DNA of 64,000 bases from Nymphaea colorata. Its lineage: Eukaryota; Streptophyta; Magnoliopsida; Nymphaeales; Nymphaeaceae. Positions 57,012-64,000 of the stretch are shown piece by piece (within the stretch, counting starts at the first letter, position 1; every line of letters starts with the position of its first letter). The notes under the pieces are model-generated. The model searched no databases and was not told where the DNA came from. It worked only from the letters and a program-made list of their open reading frames with translations. The stretch spans positions 14,939,362 to 15,003,361 of the forward strand of contig NC_045150.1 of NCBI RefSeq assembly GCF_008831285.2, written 5' to 3'. The translations under genes and the position numbers were made by a program.

Positions 57012-60000
57012 ATGGAAGACTCCAAAGTTTCAATTGAAGGAGGAAGCTATTATGCTCCATACAAGCTTGACAGAACCAATTATACACTATGGGCAAAATG
57101 TTTGGAAATGCATATCAAAGGAAAATATTTATGGGGCTTCATAAGAGGTACGTCTATCCCTCCCACTCTCAAGTTGACCAAAATAGAAAATGAGATTGAA
57201 AAAGAACTAGATGGAGTGGAAAGACAAAATGCTATGAATGAATATTACAAAAAATTAAACAATTGAGAAGCTAAAAATTCTAGGATTAAAGAATGGATTT
57301 ATGGAAGTATTGAACCTAGAATTGCCCAAAATCTTATGTATTATGAAAAGGCTAGTGAAGTTTGGGAATATCTCAAGGGAATGTTCACCCAAAAAGATAT
57401 GGCCTGAAAGTATCTTTTGATTCAAAAGGCCCAAAGTATCAAGCAAGGAGAGAAAAATGTTAGAGAATTTTTCATGGAAATCTCTAGTGTATGGAATGAG
57501 TTAGATCAACTAAGTCCCGAACTAGGGTTGGACTGCAAATGCCATGAGATTAGAAGAAATGAAATAGATGAATTTCAGTTTTTTCAATTCCTTCAAGGGC
57601 TACGGCCCGAATTTGAACAAATAAGGTCAGCCCTTCTTTCTTCATCCTCTCCTCCACTCATTCATGAACTTCTTACAAAGCTAAGTGGAGAGGAAACTAG
57701 AATGAAACTATCCAAAGAAATGGATAAAGATAGTGTTCTTGTCTCAAAACAAGAAGAAGAAAGAGCCTTAGCCGCCTCTAGACCTGGAAACAACATCAAG
57801 TCTTTTAGACCTCCTCACTTTAAGAATCAAATTAGAGGAGAATATAAAGTTATTTGCCACTTTTGTCATGAACCGGGTCACATAAGACCTAGTTGCCCAA
57901 AGTTGAACAACAATGAAGGACAATCGCGGAATCTTGGAGGAAATTTTCTCAAAGGAGGAACTTCATATCCACAAGGAGGGCAACACAACCGGGGAATTTC
58001 ATATCCTCAAGGTGGACATTACAACATTAGACAATTTGATCAAAGAAAGGCCGCAAATGTCACAAATGAAGGATGTGATCTATCATCTATATCCACAACG
58101 TTGAATCAAATCATGACAGCCCTTCAACCCATGATCAAGGAGTCAAATTCCGGAGCACTAGCAACAACGACATCCATCTCCAACACTCCTGGTATGTTTT
58201 CTTGGCTTTTAGATTCTGGTGCATCTTTTCATATGACACCAAATATATCATCTTTGACCAAATTTGAAAGAATAAGAAAAGAATCAAATGTTGGTACCGC
58301 CGATGGAACTTCTTTAAGTGTTAAAGGGATTGGGAATTTTGAAAAAAAATTTGGAAAACAAAAATTTTTTGTTCCAAAAGTTAGTTATGTTCCTAAACTT
58401 AATCTTAACTTACTTTCTGTGTCACAAATCTCAGATCTTGGATTTGATGTTGTTTTCTCATCAAATAAATGTTTGGTGCATGATCACCAAACCGGGAGAT
58501 TGATTGGGGAAGGTTTTAGAAAAGGGGACCTTTACTACATGGACAATTTATGCATCCCCAAAGAAAAGTTTTGTCACTATGTTGAAAATGTGGACATCAA
58601 TGTTTGGCACCAAAGATTATGTCATCCAAATGTTAGAAAATTGTCTATGATGAACCCTACCAAGAATATTTGTATTGAAAATTTTAAATGTAATGATTGT
58701 ATACATGGAAAAATGAAATCTTTATCTTTTGGAGAAAGGAACTTCTTCTCTTCTTTGCCTTTTGAGCTTGTTCATTCCGATGTATGGGGACCCTCTCCTA
58801 TCATGTCAAAAGGAGGGCTATCATATTATGTGATCTTTGTTGATGACTTCACTAAGTATTGTTGGATATATTTCCTAAAATATAAATCCGAAGTTTTTGA
58901 GATATTCAAAAATTTTCACATGTTAGTACAAACACAATTCAATGCTAAATTAAAAATTTTAAGGACTGATTCCGGAGGTGAATACATTTCAAATGAGTTC
59001 GAAAGATATTTGAAAAACTATGGGATAGTCCACCAAAAATCTTGTCCAAGAACACCTCAACAAAATGGACTTTCAGAAAGAAAACATAGGCACATAATTG
59101 AAACAACAAGAACCCTTCTTATTTCCAAAAATGTGCCTAAAGACTTTTGGGCTGAAACCGCACTTGCCTCTGTTTATCTTATAAACAGAATGCCTTCAAA
59201 AGTTTTACATAATACCACTCCGTTTGAAAAATTATTCAAGTATGAACCCGATTTCAATAGACTTCGTATTTTTGGATGCAAATGTTTTGTTTTTAATGAC
59301 AAGGCTGATAAGCTAAGTTCAAAAGTTATTGAATGTGCTTTTATTGGTTATTCTGAAACCCAAAAAGGCTACAAATGTTATGACTCAATTAAAGACAAGA
59401 TCATTGTCTCAAGGAATGTAAGGTTTTGTGAAGATGAAAGTGGTTTTAAAAATTGTGGGGAGTCACAACATAATAATGATTATTCCTTTTTATTTAAGTT
59501 CCTTTCTCAATGTGATGATGAAATGCATGATGGTGATGATAGCAACACTGGTGGTAATGATAGTAGAATGGCCAAGAATATAATCACTTATCATAGAAGA
59601 AACCGACAACAAGAAGTTGGTGAAGAAGAACATCATGAGACCATTGATCTCCAACCAACTCAAAGTGGAGAAAACCTTAGGAGATCCAATAGAAATGTAA
59701 GACAACCCAATAGGTTTGTGTCTTATGAAACTTTTACTCCATCTCATAGAGCTAGAATTAATGCCATTCACTCTCACTTTGAACCTTCTACTTTTAATGA
59801 AGCATCCAAATATATTGAGTGGAAGAATGCCATGTTAGAAGAATTGGATGCCTTGAAAAAAGCCCAAACTTGGGAAATACAAGATTTACCTATAGGGAAA
59901 AAGACTATTGGATGCAAGTGGGTATACAAGGTGAAAACTAAAAGTGATGGATCCCTAGAAAGGTATAAAGCAAGGCTTGTTGCCAAAGGTTACACTCAAA

Positions 60001-61301
60001 AATATGGTATTGACTATGAGGAAACCTTTGCCCCTGTAGCTAGAATGACTACTGTTAGGACCCTTATTGCTTTAGCATCTGTTAAAAACTGGAATATCTA
60101 TCAAATGGATGTTAAAAATGCCTTTTTAAATGGGGATCTTATAGAAGAGGTTTATATGGAAGTACCACCAGGGTTGTCTGTTCCTCAAAGGAAAGTTCTT
60201 AGACTTAAGAAGGCTCTTTATGGCCTCAAACAAGCTCCTAAAGCTTGGTTTGACCGTTTTAATTCTGTTATTTCTGATTATGGGTTTCATTCTTGCTTAA
60301 CTGACACTGCCTTGTTTGTTAAGTATACTACTGCAGGTATCATAATTCTTCTACTGTATGTTGATGATATGATCATTACAGGTAGTGATAAGGAAGGTAT
60401 TAGAGAATGTAAGAAATTACTACAAGAAACTTTTGAAATGAAAGATTTAGGTTTTCTAACGTACTTCTTGGGTATTGAGGTTGCATATTCTACTAGAGGA
60501 TATTTTTTGTCACAAACTAAGTTTGTTGCAGGGATCATTGCTAAATCAGGCATAACAGATGATAAGGTCACGGAAACTCCTAAAGCAGTAGGAAGCAAGA
60601 TGAAGATTGATGATGGAGTTCCACTTGCCAATCCCACTCCTTACCGACAACTTGTGGGATCCTTGATGTACCTTAGCATCACTCGGCCTGACATTGCTCA
60701 TGCAGTTCATACTGTGAGTCAATTTCAACATGCTCCATCAACCGTTCATATGGGAGCTGTTCTTCGTATCATCAGATATATTAAGGGAACAATAAATAAG
60801 GGAGTATTTATGTCTTTCTCTTCCTCCTTGAACTTGATTGCTTATACTGATGCTGATTGGAGAGGAGATCCTAATGATAGACACTCAACTACTGGATTTT
60901 GTGTTTTTCTAGGATAATCACTCATCTCATGGAAATGCAAAAAGCAATAGAAAGTCTCACTATCCTCTACTGAAGCTGAATATCGAGTCATGACTTCTAC
61001 AACTATGGAAATTGTCTCGCTTCGCCAAATGCTCCTTGATATGGGAATAAAGATAGCAGAACCCACTGATTTATGCTGCGACAACAAGAGTTCTATCTAC
61101 ATTGCCAAGAATCAAACATTCCATGAACGAACAAAGCATATAGAAATGGACTGTCACTATGTTCGTGAAGAATTTTTAAAGAAGACTATCAAACTTTCAT
61201 ATGTCTCCTCCGAGTTCCAGCTGGCTGATTTCTTCACAAAGCCTCTATGTTCTCCCAGATTCAACTTTCTTTTAGATAAACTTTCGGTGATAGCACCGTA
61301 A
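57012..61301 (+). pseudogene. Copia gag-pol in one frame with four stop codons
   Basis: From MEDSKVSIEGG: gag (UBN2 type), zinc knuckle CHFCHEPGHIRPSC (about 57,858-57,900), protease WLLDSGASFH (about 58,205), WHQRLCH pre-integrase, integrase (HSDVWGPS, RTDSGGEY, QQNGLSERKHRH), reverse transcriptase with YVDDM (about 60,358) and RNase H (TDADWRG, ERTKHIEMDCHYVRE). In-frame stops: TGA 57,264-57,266, TGA 57,405-57,407, TAA 60,915-60,917, TAG 60,948-60,950. No frameshift is visible. The first two stops fall in gag and the last two in RNase H, so 57,408-60,914 stays open. Confidence 0.95.
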
Positions 61302-61314
61302 GTTTAAGGGAGGG

Positions 61315-61759
61315 TGTTAAGAAATATGATTTCTTATTGTTGTTATCTCTTAATTAGGTATTATCTTAGTTAAAGAGCTAGTTTAGGATTAGTTAGGAAT
61401 TAGATTAGGATTTAGTTTATTTCTTTCTTTTCTCTTCATTTTTTATTTTTTATTTTTTATTTTTTTATTATTTCTGCCAAACTAGCCGTTGGCAATTCCA
61501 ACAGTCCAACAGCTCTATTAAGAGCTGTTGGAACTAGCCCAACGGCTAGTTTAGCTCATCTCTTCTTATTCTCTCTTATAAATATCCTTGTAACATTATT
61601 CTCTCTTATAAATATCCTTGTAACAGTCTTTGTAAAGAATAAGCTGTGTTTTACAGCCTTTATATTGTTTATTGAATGAGTATTACTATTCTTCACTTGG
61701 CCTTAGTGCCTTTTTGGTATTATATGTATTCTTTGTGACTGTTATAGTCACTTTTCACA
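61315..61759 (+). repeat. 3' LTR of the copia element (445 bp)
   Basis: It is 46 bp longer than the 5' LTR. The main cause is an exact 30-bp tandem duplication (61,566-61,595 and 61,596-61,625); a duplicated GTCCAACA and a longer T-rich run add the rest. Confidence 0.95.
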
Positions 61760-61764
61760 AAACT

Positions 61765-63059
61765 AACCTAAATAAGAGAAAAAGCTAGACACATTTTTTG
61801 CGAAAAGTCCTATAATGTAATTGGACGCAACCAAGAGGGGAAAAAAGGCATGCAATTGACGACAGTTGAGAAATCCTTAACCTCCCTGCAAACAAATTAA
61901 GCTTTGGAATTTTTTTTTTACCCATAAGTTGGTTCAAAGTTTTCAATGGAATTTTTTTTAACGTTTTCAATTTGCACCAGATATGAAAATATAATCAATG
62001 CTACTCGTGCACAACTACAGCAGCATGGTGCATTGCTTAGAAGGTGCATTGGCTTAGAACGGTAAGTGCATGATCTTATTCCAGTTCAAAGCCCAAGCTT
62101 GTTCTCGGATATATACACGAGCCTTCTCCCAATCAAGTCTTGGGCTGCCAAAAGAAAGACTACAGAATCGGGTCAATAACTATTCAAATTCAAAAGAAAG
62201 GCCTTCAACCCAATTGTTTCTCGAGGATCTGTTTCTTATTTTTTATTTTTTTCCTTCTTTTCCTTGCTATCGTGCGGTGCATCAAAGGCTGGATGATATA
62301 GCAGGAAATGAGCACGCGTGAGAAACACACTCTGCCAATGTCAGCATGTTGGATATCATCCTTCAGGAACCTTTGATCAGCTATACCTTAATAGGCGACT
62401 TGCTAAAGCAGAGCAATGCATCCTCTCCACCCTACTTTCCTGGGTGCCACTTAATACTGCAACCAACACTGTAAAAGGAAAATGCAACAACCAAATCAGC
62501 ATGCTTTGCTTGTGCAAAATCATGAAGGAACAGTATAAAAGAACATCATATGCTGTAGCTGAACGAGCATTTCTGTATCTGAAGGCTGATTAGCTATCAA
62601 GAAACAACATTACGAACCCGTTATTGAATATGGCTCCTCACATGCAGGCAGGCTGACTAACCTAGTGAGGGAGAAAAATATTTGGCTTCAGTTCAATATG
62701 GGTGTTGCCAAACTCAGTAGTTTATTATCCTTTGACCAGAAACAGATCCAGGTTTGGAGTCAAAGCAGTAAAAGCAATTGTGAACGGTTCCATGAGACTG
62801 AACCCAAAACCACTCATCTACAAGCTGCTAGACGTCCTTATAGCAATTCTGAACATTTGAAACAAGTTAAATCAAGGGCTTCTAGTTGAATTTGCTATTG
62901 TCAAATAGTCCGGTTGGGACGTCTCAAGCCCAATGTCACAAAGAGTCAAAGACTATACCTGCTATAGGTTCTGTAATACAATGACTGGAAACCAGATAAT
63001 TACAGTGTTTCACTGGAACTATTGCAACATGCCAACACCATGAACAACTGGGCATCTGC
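61765..63059 (-). other. Spacer, possibly with an exon of the right-edge gene
   Basis: On the minus strand 62,387-62,456 has an acceptor (TTGCAG) and a donor (AAG|GTATAG) around an open frame reading LSGTQESRVERMHCSALASRLL. It may be an exon of the same unrecognised gene, or chance. Nothing else is supportable here. Confidence 0.25.
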
Positions 63060-63177
63060 CTAACCACCAGACAGTTCTTCCAAACCATTGGCAGCTATTC
63101 TGCTAATACTGAGAACTTTGGATGACATGCCAACAATACCACCAGCACAGCTATGAGGCATTGCTGGTGGAGAAAGA
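63060..63177 (-). other. Possible terminal exon of the right-edge gene
   Basis: Minus strand, acceptor CTGAAG: an open frame of 38 codons (LSPPAMPHSCAGGIVG...) closes with TAG at 63,060-63,062. Its phase does not join directly to the exon at 63,635-63,677, so a further exon or another splice site would be needed. Confidence 0.25.
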
Positions 63178-63634
63178 CTTCAGATGCAGATGGATAACAA
63201 AAAGACCTGTGTCCTAATTCTGGTCCACCTAGGTTCTAGTACAACAAGTATTGGCGATATTAAAAAAATATCACAATAACATCACCAAAACAGGAAAAAG
63301 AAAATGGAAACTTATAGTGATATTTTGAAAACATTTCCAATCACAATTTCTTGCAAAATATTGGGATATTTCTGAAAAATCATCTTTAGTATATTTTAAA
63401 CTTTGTCTTGTTTTGACATTTTAATAATTGTTCCAAGTGTTTTTAAATGTTCTTGCAAGCAGAAACTTCATAAAGGGCTTAATTTTCAATTTTGTTCACC
63501 TTCCCTGAGGAAACAAGCTCTCCAATTAGTATATAAGAAAAACCGTGCCACTGAAAACTCGAGAACTATATATGTACTATAACAAAAACTGGGTCAAAGC
63601 TGTTCAACTAATGGACTGCCCTTTTATCACATAC

Positions 63635-63981
63635 CAGCCTTAAAAGACTTGTCAAGCCATGTAGCCCATCCAACCCCCTGACATGACTAATTCAAGAGCG
63701 ACTTGTAGAAGAACCATTTAGATGCAGTGCAAAGTAACTTGAATACGAGTTACCTGGGCTTTTGTGGAGCAGATAGTGGTTGGCCACTGAGGACGCAATC
63801 AATTGCCAAACTCAGGTCCCTGGAAGTTCAGTCAGTACTTCAGTGGAAACGCAATAAGAAGGCAAAAAATAGTAGCGCAAGAAAATTCTGGAAAATACCT
63901 TCCTGTGACAGGTATGCCATTACCGGGACGGGAATCATCAAACTGCCCATGGTAGAAAAGTTCAAATGGCCTTCGACCATC
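63635..63981 (-). CDS. Unrecognised minus-strand gene, partial (three small exons)
   Basis: Exons 63,899-63,981, 63,754-63,819 and 63,635-63,677 have canonical borders (GACAG|...AAG|GTATTT; TTCCAG|...CAG|GTAACT; TGTCAG|...CTG|GTATGT), and the reading frame carries through all three in matching phase. They read DGRRPFELFYHGQFDDSRPG..., DLSLAIDCVLSGQPLSAPQKP and GLDGLHGLTSLLRL. The 5' part lies beyond the right edge of the window. I do not recognise the family and assign no function. The phase match across two junctions is the main evidence. Confidence 0.5.
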
Positions 63982-64000
63982 CTGTCAAAAATATCCCAAG

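Larger units (their letters stand above)
56403..61759 (+). mobile_element. Complete Ty1/copia LTR retrotransposon, polyprotein inactivated
   Basis: 5' LTR 56,403-56,801, 3' LTR 61,315-61,759, both TGTTAAGA...TTCACA. Identical 5-bp target duplications AAACT lie at 56,398-56,402 and 61,760-61,764. The primer-binding site TGGTATCAGAGC (56,802-56,813, initiator-Met tRNA type) follows the 5' LTR directly, and the purine tract TAAGGGAGGG (61,305-61,314) precedes the 3' LTR. Gag-pol fills 57,012-61,301 in one frame. By eye the LTRs differ at about five substitutions plus small tandem duplications, so insertion is fairly recent. Confidence 0.97.

Overview
The window is nuclear DNA of a flowering plant. 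It holds intron-bearing genes with plant-type GT-AG splice sites, a plant class P alcohol dehydrogenase family, a plant LRR receptor kinase, Ty1/copia and Ty3/gypsy retrotransposons, hAT-like non-autonomous DNA elements and long AT-rich intergenic stretches. The sequence alone does not let me name the species.

Left edge (1-7,000): a decayed minus-strand copia fragment runs off the window and abuts a 0.54-kb inverted repeat and an LTR-like or promoter-like segment. Next comes a minus-strand LRR receptor-like pseudogene that has lost its kinase, and then a purine-rich leader-like region.

ADH region (6,900-27,700): three intact alcohol dehydrogenase genes lie head to tail on the plus strand (7,078-9,912; 14,137-16,853; 24,829-27,462). 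Each has 10 exons of identical lengths and encodes 379 residues with all zinc ligands. Copies 1 and 2 also share promoter sequence; copy 3 is more diverged. The first gap holds AT-rich repeats, including a 165-170 bp unit in three tandem copies. The second gap holds a truncated chromovirus and two hAT-like elements rich in GAGCTCGA. A third element of that family lies downstream of copy 3.

Middle (27,700-38,050): mostly non-genic. It contains an exact 107-bp duplication, a 722-bp hAT-like element with repeated CGTATCGTACGATACG palindromes, and a nested retrotransposon. In the nest, a minus-strand copia element sits inside the remains of a plus-strand LTR that keeps its own ACAAG target-site duplication.

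Right half: a two-exon WD40 gene of the PAK1IP1/MAK11 ribosome-biogenesis type (39,406-41,341); about 8 kb with few genes, holding repeats, a MITE and two possible exons; a two-exon LRR-XI receptor kinase resembling RGF-peptide receptors (49,541-53,244); a complete but inactivated copia element with both LTRs, PBS, PPT and an AAACT target-site duplication (56,403-61,759); and, at the right edge, small exons of an unrecognised minus-strand gene.

Functionally, the ADH array would regenerate NAD+ by fermentation in low oxygen, the WD40 protein would act in 60S ribosome assembly, and the receptor kinase would sense a peptide at the cell surface. Nothing suggests that these genes form one pathway.
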